Below are positions 7,754 to 15,857 of a stretch of 19,883 nucleotides of DNA, piece after piece; positions within the stretch are counted from its first letter, which is position 1; every line of letters starts with the position of its first letter. The notes beneath the pieces were generated by a model. It was not told the origin of the DNA, did not search any database, and saw only the letters and a list, made by a program, of their open reading frames with translations. The DNA comes from Verrucomicrobiales bacterium (GTDB lineage: Bacteria > Verrucomicrobiota > Verrucomicrobiia > Verrucomicrobiales > Akkermansiaceae), in NCBI GenBank assembly GCA_003527555.1, contig DPWT01000021.1, forward strand, positions 1 to 19,883, in the 5' to 3' direction. The translations under genes were made by a program, and so were the position numbers.

Positions 7754-8257
7754 ATGCTCAAGTACCTATTCGCTTTCGCCCTTCTTTTGTCCTCCTGCTC
7801 AGGGTATCGCTTAGGAGGAGCAAAACCCATTCACCTTTCACATGTTAAAAGTATACACGTTCCATTATTTGAAAATGATACTCTAATGGTGCGCGCTGAG
7901 TCACATGCAACCAACAGCGCAGTGAGCGCTATAACTCGTGACGGAACATACAGGATCGCCACATCAGCTCGAGCAGATGCAATTCTGGAAGGACGCATCA
8001 CCCAGGTTGACTACGACCAGGTTCGTTCTTCTCGGCTCGACAGCTTACGCTCGGAAGAACTGAGTATGGATATAAGCATCGAATGGGTGTTACGCGATGC
8101 CCGCAATCCAGCACTCATACTCGAGGAAGGCGAATCCCGAGGCACTACCCGATTCTTCGCCGGTGGCAACCTCCATGTCGCACGAACTAATGCACTCCCT
8201 GATGCCCTTCGCCGTGCCTCAGAATCCATGGTGATGCGTTTCTCAGAAGGCTTCTAA
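7754..8257 (+). CDS. lptE: LptE-like LPS-assembly lipoprotein
   Basis: The 167-residue protein begins with a lipoprotein signal, LLLSSC, with Cys15 as the predicted lipidated residue. The mature start CSGYRLGGAKP matches the usual LptE opening. The remainder has the LptE pattern: HVKSIHVPLFENDT, a helix with AVSAITRDGTYRI, then ADAILEGRITQVDYDQVR and closing helices. LptE plugs the LptD barrel in the outer membrane and helps insert lipopolysaccharide, so its presence implies an LPS-type outer membrane. The protein is compact, like family members outside the Proteobacteria. It lies between the TPR lipoprotein (44 bases) and rsmI (13 bases), consistent with one operon. Sequence conservation in LptE is low, so the symbol rests on the N-terminal pattern and context. 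Confidence 0.75.
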   Translation: MLKYLFAFALLLSSCSGYRLGGAKPIHLSHVKSIHVPLFENDTLMVRAESHATNSAVSAITRDGTYRIATSARADAILEGRITQVDYDQVRSSRLDSLRSEELSMDISIEWVLRDARNPALILEEGESRGTTRFFAGGNLHVARTNALPDALRRASESMVMRFSEGF

Positions 8258-8270
8258 TATTGCTGTTACC

Positions 8271-8936
8271 ATGATTTCATTTGTCCCCACCCCTATAGGC
8301 AATCGGGCGGACATCACCTTACGGGCATTAGAAGTATTGCGTGATGCTGACATAATTGCTTGCGAGGACACCAGGCACTCAGGGTCGCTACTGAAGCATC
8401 ACGATGTAGATAAACCACTGATATCACTGCACGATCATAACGAGGCACGAAGGATACCTGAACTCATCGAAAAGGCAAAAACCGGCACCAAGATTGCCGT
8501 CATATCAGATGCCGGCATGCCACTTATCTCAGATCCAGGATATCGCCTCATGCAAGCAAGTATTGAACACAATATTCCATATACCGTGCTGCCTGGCCCG
8601 TCAGCTGTTCTCACAGCCCTAGCGGGCTCAGGCTTTCCTACACACGCTTTTAGCTTCGACGGCTTTCTGTCAGTCAAAAAGGGCAAGCGCCGCAAGGCAC
8701 TGGAATCTGCAATCACATCAGGTAAGACATCACTTTTCTTTGAATCCCCTCACCGACTTCTCTCCACGCTGGAAATCCTCGCTGATATCAATCCCAATCT
8801 CAGGGTGTGTGTTGCGCGCGAGCTAAGCAAAAAATTCGAAACCTACCACAGGGATTCTGCCGAAGTCTTACTGAAATACTTCAAAGAACATCCGCCAAAA
8901 GGTGAAATCGTGCTCATCCTAGATGTCTGCAAGTAA
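8271..8936 (+). CDS. rsmI: 16S rRNA (cytidine1402-2'-O)-methyltransferase
   Basis: RsmI methylates the 2'-hydroxyl of C1402 in 16S rRNA with S-adenosylmethionine, in the decoding centre. The 221-residue protein has the tetrapyrrole-methylase fold landmarks: VPTPIGNRADITLRA at the start, IACEDTRHSG (about 31-40), IAVISDAGMPLISDPGY and the VLPGPSAVLTAL loop. FFESPHRLLSTL, ARELSKKFET and a final KGEIVLIL follow. It is shorter than the E. coli protein (about 286 residues) and lacks that C-terminal extension, as many non-proteobacterial versions do. It closes the tight lipoprotein run, 13 bases after lptE. No Shine-Dalgarno sequence is seen. Confidence 0.96.
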   Translation: MISFVPTPIGNRADITLRALEVLRDADIIACEDTRHSGSLLKHHDVDKPLISLHDHNEARRIPELIEKAKTGTKIAVISDAGMPLISDPGYRLMQASIEHNIPYTVLPGPSAVLTALAGSGFPTHAFSFDGFLSVKKGKRRKALESAITSGKTSLFFESPHRLLSTLEILADINPNLRVCVARELSKKFETYHRDSAEVLLKYFKEHPPKGEIVLILDVCK

Positions 8937-9278
8937 GATTCATCCACTTGTGATGAGCACCATTACCATGTCATCATCCTTCGGATTCAGATAGGCAACA
9001 ATAGCCCATATCCGAAAAAGTAATTCATCTGGCAAGTTAATGCCCACCCCCTAATCACGCAAACTGATGACTCCACGCTAGTGGCTTGATAATATGCCCC
9101 ACATCGTCAAAACTAGTTATTCACAAGCTAGATGAAACACAATTGACTAGAAATGTTGATAAAGCTCTATTGCACATGGTAACCATCACAAGAAACACAT
9201 TTACTTCTTTTACGTGTAAATAATTCTATGTCGTTCTTATTGTGCTTGTAGTCTGTATTTTTTATGAGGCTTGCATAA
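8937..9278. other. 342-base intergenic spacer, nothing recognised
   Basis: This AT-rich stretch separates rsmI from the convergent DUF455-fusion gene. I see no credible gene, RNA or IS end. A short stem (ATTTAC with GTAAAT near 9200-9222) is AT-rich and lacks a clean T-run, so I do not call it a terminator. Confidence 0.5.
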
Positions 9279-11243
9279 CTAGTCTATTTCCCACTGAGCA
9301 ATGAACTCACGCGCCATAAATGGGTTGTTAATAAATGTGATTCGATTGTTAATATCATGTGGATAAATTGTGGATAACATGCTTTCCGATAAGTCTTTTT
9401 TACGCAAAATACTTAACCTGCCGCGACGCGAAGGTTCCGTTTTTTTATGCAACTCTAAAGCTACCCTACCCATGGTCATCCGAGTATTGAGCTCAACGAC
9501 CGCACGAAGCCCAAGCCTACCATCAGCTAGCCTATATACCATGGCATCAATACCAACTGGCCCGACGTATCCGGGTAGTAAGGTGGGAAAATACTGAGGT
9601 ATCGTCTCGCCATAAAGAGTAGTAATATCGGCATCACTAAACAAAAACTTCGCTACATTCGGTGGCAGCCCAGACCCCCATTTTGGACAAACCAGACTTC
9701 CCATAAAACGCCCTGCTGCATCGTTCTCTATGTGGGTCATTCCAATGAGGCTGACACTATCAGACTTCATTTCATAAAGCACCGAGAAGTCATGCACACG
9801 CTCAAGCCAGGGCTCCACAGCAATCCCGCCATGTTTTTCTATTCTTTTGACAATCCATGCCTCTGGGATTGGCTCCCCTATCATGATACGCTTGTGCCCC
9901 CGCCCCGCACAAGCATGTGCTGCCTTGAGCAAAACATCGCCAGATAGTAGTAGAATATTAATGGTATCAATAGCATGCGGGACATCTCTACAAAACACAC
10001 CAGACTCACTTTTGCGTCCAAGTTCATGTTCAAGTTGAAGACCAATCTCCTTGCTCAGCCACAGCGACGGCAGTGACTCACGCCATTGCCACGGAACATT
10101 CGCGGAGACCTGGCTAGCGTGCACTGCAAATTGTTTTGATGTCTCAGGTGACCACGCCCACGGCCTAAATCCACCGAGTTTTCTGTTTTTACACAAATCA
10201 CGACCAAAAAATTCTGGCAGTTCAAACCCGCGCCGCTTGAGATATGAGAGATGCTCGTTACCTGGGTGCTGACGTAACATGCTGATGTCATCTTTCCTGC
10301 ACCAAGCCAATGTGAGCATTTCGAGATCGCACTCCATCGCCGACTCCATTCGATTGGGCTGAAATCTCTGCCCCGACACCTCGGCGGCTACGTGAGATTC
10401 AGAATTTGGGTTAAACCAGTGAACCACGGGAGTTCTGCCTCGCGACTGCTCACACACATCGAGACGATTAATGAAGTCATCATCAAATCCAGCAAGTCGA
10501 CGTCCCTCAGCATTGAAAGGCGCGATTCCCTTTGCTTTCGCTGGAGCGAGAGGAAAGGTCAATGATGTCTTGAACGCCTGCCAATCGGTCGAGCCACGCT
10601 GCTTCCATTTCCTGAACCATTTAACCCCGTGACCAACGTGACCAATTTCATCAAGATAAATTTTTTCCAATACCACTGCCGTGCTCTTGTCGCCTACCTG
10701 CCGAAATAACGCAGCGTAGTGCTTAGAGAAATCAAGATTTGCTTGCTCAAATGTCAGATTCAGGCGAGTCACAAAATCCATCGGCGTCTCCATGGGCGAT
10801 ACCAGTTTCCAAAAGTAATTATTAAGCGGCAAGTCACCAAAGTTAATACCGCACTCATTCATTCGGCGCATATACATTCGCGTATGCATCTGCTCTTCAC
10901 GCATCGCTTCATAGACACCACGTCGGTATTCTGCTGGAGCAGAGGGAAAACGTAATAGAACCAACGCCATTAATTCTGCCGCCAGCAACTCATGATTCGC
11001 CAGAAAGTGTAGCAATTTTCCACGTTCGTGTTCGTCATCCAGCTTATTCACACTAGGAAAACTAACCCGAACACCTTTGCCTGACATCATTAGATGCTCA
11101 GGTCGTCCTGGAGTGTCTGGAACAGTGATTGCATGACCCGGAGAGTCGTCTAGCACACCGTGCTCCAATGCCGGCGGTAGGTGAAGTTTCTCTTCCAATG
11201 TTTGCGCTAATAGGATTCGCTCCGCTGCCTCCCGCATCTGCAT
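9279..11243 (-). CDS. DUF455 ferritin-like domain fused to an ATP-grasp-like domain
   Basis: This 654-residue protein appears to be two enzymes in one. Residues about 1-215 match the DUF455 (ferritin-like clan) family: NHELL (Glu85), EEQMH (Glu117, His120) and DEIGH (Glu199, His202) are candidate di-iron ligands on four helices. Residues about 270-400 have the look of a pre-ATP-grasp module (HWFNPN, GFELPEFF, RPWAWSP). The C-terminal third resembles an ATP-grasp ligase: Lys440 before a glycine-containing loop (GRGHKR), VEPWL (Glu477), GPVGIDAM (Asp566) and VELNTRMTMGR (Glu584, Asn586) as metal and ATP ligands. Substrate is unknown. The ATG at 11243 is chosen because MREAAERILL fits the DUF455 start. 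A GTG at 11330 would add 29 poorly fitting residues and abut the divergent aminotransferase gene. This architecture is the window's least familiar protein. Confidence 0.8.
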   Translation of the reverse strand: MQMREAAERILLAQTLEEKLHLPPALEHGVLDDSPGHAITVPDTPGRPEHLMMSGKGVRVSFPSVNKLDDEHERGKLLHFLANHELLAAELMALVLLRFPSAPAEYRRGVYEAMREEQMHTRMYMRRMNECGINFGDLPLNNYFWKLVSPMETPMDFVTRLNLTFEQANLDFSKHYAALFRQVGDKSTAVVLEKIYLDEIGHVGHGVKWFRKWKQRGSTDWQAFKTSLTFPLAPAKAKGIAPFNAEGRRLAGFDDDFINRLDVCEQSRGRTPVVHWFNPNSESHVAAEVSGQRFQPNRMESAMECDLEMLTLAWCRKDDISMLRQHPGNEHLSYLKRRGFELPEFFGRDLCKNRKLGGFRPWAWSPETSKQFAVHASQVSANVPWQWRESLPSLWLSKEIGLQLEHELGRKSESGVFCRDVPHAIDTINILLLSGDVLLKAAHACAGRGHKRIMIGEPIPEAWIVKRIEKHGGIAVEPWLERVHDFSVLYEMKSDSVSLIGMTHIENDAAGRFMGSLVCPKWGSGLPPNVAKFLFSDADITTLYGETIPQYFPTLLPGYVGPVGIDAMVYRLADGRLGLRAVVELNTRMTMGRVALELHKKTEPSRRGRLSILRKKDLSESMLSTIYPHDINNRITFINNPFMAREFIAQWEID

Positions 11244-11330
11244 AATATGAGCACTACGATGACAGGGCTGAGAAGCAAGAGAAATGCTGAGGATAAATCG
11301 CTCGCATTTGACAGCGTGATTCGTTAGCAC

Positions 11331-12482
11331 ATGCTCATGACAGTCGACTACGATTTTGACCGTATCATTTCGCGGCGGGGCTCCGGCAGTATTAAGTGGG
11401 ACCGATTTCCAAATTTAGATCCCTTCTGGGTAGCTGACATGGATTTCGCATCTCCCCCAGAAGTTCTAGAGGCTGTCCACCAGCGCGCCGAGCACGGCGT
11501 GTTGGGCTACGCGCATCCGCACGACGGATTAGTTGATGCTCTGACCACATATATGCAGAAACGACATAATCTTGAGGTCAATGAGAGTGAAATTGTCCAT
11601 CTAGGAGGACTTGTGTCTGCCTTATCGATGGTAGCGCGCGCCTTTGGCAAACGTGGCGAGCAAATCATGACCTGCACGCCAATTTACCCGCCATTTCTCG
11701 GTGTACAAAACGACGCCGGTATGCAGTGCATCTCTGTTCCGCACATTTTAGAGGATGGCGCTTGGGGATTCGATTGGAATGCCATGGAGGCTGCGGTGAC
11801 ACCACAAACAAAAATCTTCTTGCTCAGCAACCCACAGAACCCTCTTGGCAGAGTGTTCACTCAGGCAGAAATACTCAAACTTGCCGAGTTCTGTGAGCGG
11901 CATGACATGATTCTTGTCTCTGATGAAATTCACTGCGACTTAGTGCTCGATGAAGTAGCTACACCACACGTCTGCGCCGCAGGGTTACCAGAGCACCTCC
12001 AAAATCGAATCATCACTCTGCTTGCCCCAAGCAAAACCTACAACATCGCTGGTATGGGATATGCATTTGCTGTCATAAGAGATGACTCAATACGGAGAAA
12101 ATTCGAGGCTGCCCGTGGCCATATGTTACCAGAAATCAACTGTATCGCATTTTATACCGCCGAGGCCGCTTACAGTCACGGTGAACCATGGCGACAGGCA
12201 CTCGTGGCTTACCTCAGAAAAAATAAAGACACGCTCACTGCCTTCGTGAGGGACAATATGCCGGACTTTAAAGTTCCCAACATCGAGGCGACTTATCTCG
12301 CATGGATCGACTGCCGCTCGCTTGATTGCAAGAACCCGGCAACATATTTTGAAAAAGAAGCCTCCATCTATCTCTCGGACGGCTCATTTTTCGGTGCACC
12401 TGGCCATGTTCGCTTTAATTACGGATGTCCACATGCACGCGTGCTTGAAGGTTTAGAAAAAATAGCACGCGTCCTTGCCTAA
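11331..12482 (+). CDS. patB: MalY/PatB-family PLP-dependent aminotransferase / C-S lyase
   Basis: This fold-type I pyridoxal-phosphate enzyme of 383 residues resembles the MalY/PatB group, whose members cleave C-S bonds (cystathionine beta-lyase activity). The N-terminus FDRIISRRGSGSIKWDRFP and PFWVADMDFASPPEV is diagnostic for that group. The middle has LLSNPQNPLGRVF and VSDEIHCDLV (cofactor-binding Asn and Asp). Lys235 in APSKTYNIAG should form the Schiff base with the cofactor. FNYGCPHARV near the end supplies the usual substrate-carboxylate Arg. Biological substrate is not determined, so patB is a group name rather than a proven identity. Translation may start at ATG 11331 or at ATG 11337 (residue 3). 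It is divergent from the DUF455 fusion with about 87 bases between, and a porin-like gene follows by 32 bases. Confidence 0.88.
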   Translation: MLMTVDYDFDRIISRRGSGSIKWDRFPNLDPFWVADMDFASPPEVLEAVHQRAEHGVLGYAHPHDGLVDALTTYMQKRHNLEVNESEIVHLGGLVSALSMVARAFGKRGEQIMTCTPIYPPFLGVQNDAGMQCISVPHILEDGAWGFDWNAMEAAVTPQTKIFLLSNPQNPLGRVFTQAEILKLAEFCERHDMILVSDEIHCDLVLDEVATPHVCAAGLPEHLQNRIITLLAPSKTYNIAGMGYAFAVIRDDSIRRKFEAARGHMLPEINCIAFYTAEAAYSHGEPWRQALVAYLRKNKDTLTAFVRDNMPDFKVPNIEATYLAWIDCRSLDCKNPATYFEKEASIYLSDGSFFGAPGHVRFNYGCPHARVLEGLEKIARVLA

Positions 12483-12514
12483 GTTACGAAATCTAATAAT
12501 CTGTAATTATCTCT

Positions 12515-13246
12515 ATGAAGACCATCCTTTCGCTCGCTATCATTCCCGCTTGCCTATCAACTCCAATTTTCGGCCACGAGGGGCATGAGGATCAGAAAAC
12601 CCAACTCGGAATTGAGGCTGTAACCAGCTACAGAAGTGATTATGTTTACCGTGGCTTCGAACTTGCCGAAAACACACTGGATTTTCAAATTGAAGGGCAA
12701 ATCGCTATCAACGATTACACTCTTCTCAACCTAGGTGCATGGTATGCGCAAGAATCAGGAAGTAGTGGTTACGATGAAGCCGCATTTTTTACTCAATTGC
12801 GATATGAGAAAAATGACCAGCTCACTCTCGGATTGAGTGCCACATACCGTAGTTTTAGTAATGCAAAACCACCCTTGTCAGTTGCGTTTAATGATGGTGT
12901 TGATCTCGGTGTATTTGCCACTTGGCATTTTAGCCATGACTTAAACAGCACCGTAGGCGCATATTATGATACAGGCGCTGATGGTTGGTATAGCAACCTT
13001 GAGGTGGAGTGGAGCAGAATACTCTCAGATAATGCGTTTATGACTGTGATGTCTGGCGTCAGCCATGTCTCCGATTACTATGGCCGCAGCGGCCTTAACG
13101 ATATTTACGGAAGGATTTCCCTCACATATCACATTTCCGATTCCGTATCGATCACCCCCTACCTTGGAGGATCAGCACTCCTTGATAGCAGTGACCCCGG
13201 TAGCGACATGGCTTTCAGCGGCGTGTGGTTCGAAGTTCGCTTCTAA
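12515..13246 (+). CDS. TorF-like outer-membrane beta-barrel protein
   Basis: The 243-residue protein starts with a signal peptide (MKTILSLAIIPACLSTPIFG, cleavage likely near residue 20) and then a short His/Glu-rich mature start, HEGHED. The body is alternating strands typical of an outer-membrane barrel: GIEAVTSYRSDYVYRGFEL, TLLNLGAWYA, VDLGVFATWHF, LNSTVGAYYDTG, RISLTYHIS. It ends in aromatic FEVRF, the C-terminal Phe used by the Bam machinery. The 'TSYRSDYVYRG' opening is the hallmark of the TorF/putative porin family. Transported solute is unknown. It lies between the PLP enzyme and a UbiA-like gene, with a 15-base gap to the latter. The HEGHED start could bind a metal, but six residues are weak evidence. 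Confidence 0.75.
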   Translation: MKTILSLAIIPACLSTPIFGHEGHEDQKTQLGIEAVTSYRSDYVYRGFELAENTLDFQIEGQIAINDYTLLNLGAWYAQESGSSGYDEAAFFTQLRYEKNDQLTLGLSATYRSFSNAKPPLSVAFNDGVDLGVFATWHFSHDLNSTVGAYYDTGADGWYSNLEVEWSRILSDNAFMTVMSGVSHVSDYYGRSGLNDIYGRISLTYHISDSVSITPYLGGSALLDSSDPGSDMAFSGVWFEVRF

Positions 13247-13261
13247 CAAAAAATCACCCGG

Positions 13262-14377
13262 ATGGAAAAAATCACCTTCGGCAAAAAATTCCGCGCACTT
13301 TTAGGCACTGGACGGATCGCTAACTTACCAACGGTTTGGAGTAATGTCTTGGTTGGGTTGTGGATTGCTAGTTCATGCGTTCATGAATTCCAAACATCTC
13401 AAGATCACTCAACTGGCTATCTACTATTACTAATCATCTTAGTTGCATGCTCTTTGATCTATGTTGGTGGCTGCATGCTTGGTGATGCTCAAGACCATGA
13501 TTTTGACCGCATCAACCGACCTGCACGTCCAATCCCCAGTGGTATTCTCTCAGCCGGAGGGGTGAAGCTCACATCTTTTTCACTACTAACCATCGCTATA
13601 TTTCTACTATTTGTATCTACACTTGCTGCTAATCTCATCAGTTGGTCTCTAGATAATGACCTGTCACTCAAGGAAATTATCACTCTTTTATCTAATCAAA
13701 ATACATTACACGCCATTCAATTACATGAAATGTTGATAGGTGTATTGTTAACTGCTGTTGTGATTACGTATGCCTATTATCATAAGAGAAACAGAAAAGC
13801 AGCGTTAACCATGATGGCATCATGCCGGTTCCTGTTAGTTTTTTTGGGTATCGCAGTAACTCAAAAGACATATTTCACACCCAACGAACCTCTTGGGCTC
13901 CACCTATCATGGGTTACACACTGGATGCTTATCTACCCTGCATTGATAGGATTTTACACATTGTTACTCAGCTGGGTTGCATCAACCGAGTCACAACCCG
14001 GTCGCTTTTCTCACCGAAAACTTCTTGGGGCATGTATGCTCTCCCTGCCCTTTCTAAGCTTCATCACTACTCCACTGATCTTCAACCATCATAAAGCCGA
14101 TCATCAATGGTCATTCATGCAGAGCGCTTATCTCCACAGCTACCTTCCCTCCAATGCTACTTGTTTTTATATAACCCTAGCAATAACGACAATATGGATA
14201 TTTTTAGCACTCAAGAGACTAAACTCCTCAAAACCTGCTTTTGTTTCCCGAGCTTTGGCTGGGTTTTGTCTCATTGACGCAACAATAGTTGCACCATTTT
14301 CTCCATCAGTTGCCTGTGTATGCATCACTCTCTTCCTTCTCGCACTGCTCCTCCAGCGAGTCACCCCTGCCACTTGA
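13262..14377 (+). CDS. UbiA-family polyprenyltransferase-like membrane protein
   Basis: This multi-pass membrane protein of 371 residues has about eight or nine hydrophobic segments (for example 54-74, 106-128, 157-172, 187-200, 222-240, 254-272). The prenyl-diphosphate site is GDAQDHDFDRINRPARPIPSG (start at residue 74), recognisably the UbiA NDxxDxxxD block, but the usual Asn is Gly. The Asp residues (75, 78, 82) and the RPxRPIPSG follow-on are intact. The second aspartate block of ordinary UbiA enzymes is not evident: the corresponding stretch reads SWVASTESQPGR (about 237-248). Family members attach polyprenyl chains to aromatic or cyclitol acceptors; the acceptor here cannot be inferred. 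It follows the porin gene by 15 bases and precedes hprK by 66. Confidence 0.72.
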   Translation: MEKITFGKKFRALLGTGRIANLPTVWSNVLVGLWIASSCVHEFQTSQDHSTGYLLLLIILVACSLIYVGGCMLGDAQDHDFDRINRPARPIPSGILSAGGVKLTSFSLLTIAIFLLFVSTLAANLISWSLDNDLSLKEIITLLSNQNTLHAIQLHEMLIGVLLTAVVITYAYYHKRNRKAALTMMASCRFLLVFLGIAVTQKTYFTPNEPLGLHLSWVTHWMLIYPALIGFYTLLLSWVASTESQPGRFSHRKLLGACMLSLPFLSFITTPLIFNHHKADHQWSFMQSAYLHSYLPSNATCFYITLAITTIWIFLALKRLNSSKPAFVSRALAGFCLIDATIVAPFSPSVACVCITLFLLALLLQRVTPAT

Positions 14378-14443
14378 TCAATAAACTTACTCGTATTTCA
14401 AGACGTGCATTTGTCGAGTTTTTGAGTTAATTTCTACTTCGTC

Positions 14444-15427
14444 ATGCCAAAAAAAAAGATCAAGCACAAGCGCAAGCGCATATCACACCTCACTGTCGGT
14501 GAGTTTTACGAACGGCACGGAAAGTTTCTCAAACTCAAACTTCAAGGCAGCGCTGTCGGATTTGATCGTAAAATTTTAGAACCCACAGTCAACCATCCCG
14601 GTCTCGCGCTGGCCGGCTTCCTGACATATTTTGCGTTCAAACGAATTCAAGTATTAGGTAATTCCGAACAATCATACCTCCGCAAACTAAGCGAAGATGA
14701 ACGCGTCGAGCGCTTTAAAGAAATCTGTGAACGCGATATTCCTTGCATCGTTACATCACGCGGCAAGGAATTACCACACGGGCTTCTAGAAGTGGCACAC
14801 CAACGTGGCATTGCAGTTTTTAGCACTCCGATGGTGACCATGAAATTTGTAAATGCCGCAACACTGCAACTCGAAAACGAATTTGCCCCCAGCACCACCC
14901 GTCATGGATGTATGGTCGACTTTCGTGGTGTAGGTGTCCTAATCATGGGTGAAAGCGGAGCAGGCAAAAGCGAAATTGCCATTGGGTTACTTGAACGCGG
15001 GGGGGCGCTTGTCGCCGACGACATGGTGATTTTACGCCAAGTTGGCGGGGAATTAGAAGCAAGCACCAAAGACTTTTCCCGAGGCTTCATCGAGATGCGT
15101 GGCGTAGGCATCATCAACGTAGCGAATGTTTTTGGGCTTGGCAGCATACGCCCATGCAAGCGGCTCGACTTAGTCATCAAACTCAAGCCACATTCAGATT
15201 TAAACAATGTTGATCGTCTTGGCGTAAATCGTAAAACCTACCGCATCCTAGACCATGAAGTAACTCTGGTAGAAATCCCCGTAGCTCCGGGACGGGACAC
15301 AACACGATTGGTAGCAATTACATGCCTCGAGCATCAACTGCGTAGCGTCGGCTATGATATGGCCGCAGAGTTTAACCAGCGCTTACTGGACAAAATGTCA
15401 TCAGAATCGACCGGTATGAAAATCTGA
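14444..15427 (+). CDS. hprK: HPr kinase/phosphorylase
   Basis: This bifunctional enzyme uses ATP to phosphorylate HPr on Ser46 and reverses the reaction with phosphate, reporting carbon status. The 327-residue protein has the family N-domain, then TTRHG (His154, catalytic region), a P-loop GESGAGKS (169-176) followed by ADDMV (Asp192-193). The signature FIEMRGVGIINVANVFG (about 216-231) and the CKRLDLVIKLK segment complete it. The N-terminus is unusually basic (MPKKKIKHKRKR) and its codons include a run of nine A (14449-14457). The target HPr lies two genes along: hprK, ptsH and ptsI are consecutive, with a 102-base gap to ptsH. Confidence 0.96.
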   Translation: MPKKKIKHKRKRISHLTVGEFYERHGKFLKLKLQGSAVGFDRKILEPTVNHPGLALAGFLTYFAFKRIQVLGNSEQSYLRKLSEDERVERFKEICERDIPCIVTSRGKELPHGLLEVAHQRGIAVFSTPMVTMKFVNAATLQLENEFAPSTTRHGCMVDFRGVGVLIMGESGAGKSEIAIGLLERGGALVADDMVILRQVGGELEASTKDFSRGFIEMRGVGIINVANVFGLGSIRPCKRLDLVIKLKPHSDLNNVDRLGVNRKTYRILDHEVTLVEIPVAPGRDTTRLVAITCLEHQLRSVGYDMAAEFNQRLLDKMSSESTGMKI

Positions 15428-15529
15428 TCACCCGACACACAACCTATAAAAAGAAAAAAATCTCTTCCCCCACTACTCAGCTTTCATTAGAATCGCCCTC
15501 ATCGATTAGCAACCGCATCCCTCATACTT

Positions 15530-15793
15530 ATGCCCACACGCGAATTCACCGTCACAAATAAACTTGGTATACACGCCCGTCCCGCAGCACAGTTCGTCAA
15601 GACTGCGAGTAAATTCTCTTGTGATATTCAAGTAGAAAAGGATGACGAGCAAGCTGACGGAAAGTCGATTATGGGATTAATGATGCTCGCTGCAGGTAAT
15701 GGATCCGTCCTCATTGTCACGACTGATGGTGACGATGACGAATTAGCCCTCGATGCCATAGGTTCGCTCATAGAGAAAAATTTTGAGGAATAG
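15530..15793 (+). CDS. ptsH: phosphocarrier protein HPr
   Basis: The small cytoplasmic phosphocarrier of the phosphotransferase system, 87 residues. NKLGIHARPAAQFV carries the His15 that accepts phosphate from enzyme I. GKSIMGLMML places Ser46, the target of HPr kinase, at the canonical position. Both sites being intact, next to hprK and ptsI, means the protein can integrate phosphoenolpyruvate-driven and ATP-driven phosphorylation. It lies 102 bases after hprK and 64 bases before the enzyme I ATG. No clear Shine-Dalgarno sequence precedes its ATG. Confidence 0.97.
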   Translation: MPTREFTVTNKLGIHARPAAQFVKTASKFSCDIQVEKDDEQADGKSIMGLMMLAAGNGSVLIVTTDGDDDELALDAIGSLIEKNFEE

Positions 15794-15857
15794 CGATACC
15801 TTAGATGAACAGATTCGGCTTTGACCCGGACGTTTGTTTTGTGCAGAATCACCGCAC

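Noticed and set aside
9198..9222. Stem-loop as terminator for the DUF455 fusion gene
   Set aside because: Only six AT-rich pairs with an 11-base or longer loop and no clean T-run in the needed direction.
11244..11330. GTG start at 11330 adding 29 residues to the DUF455 fusion
   Set aside because: The extra residues show no family match, would leave no space for a promoter before the divergent gene at 11331, and the ATG at 11243 fits the normal DUF455 N-terminus.
13262..14377. Member of an ebo-type (eboC) gene cluster
   Set aside because: The UbiA-like sequence has some resemblance, but no other ebo-type genes are adjacent, so the cluster assignment is unsupported.
15834..15857. TTG start for enzyme I at 15834
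   Set aside because: It adds eight residues unlike any enzyme I start; the ATG at 15858 leads directly into the usual GTPGSPGIAFG segment.
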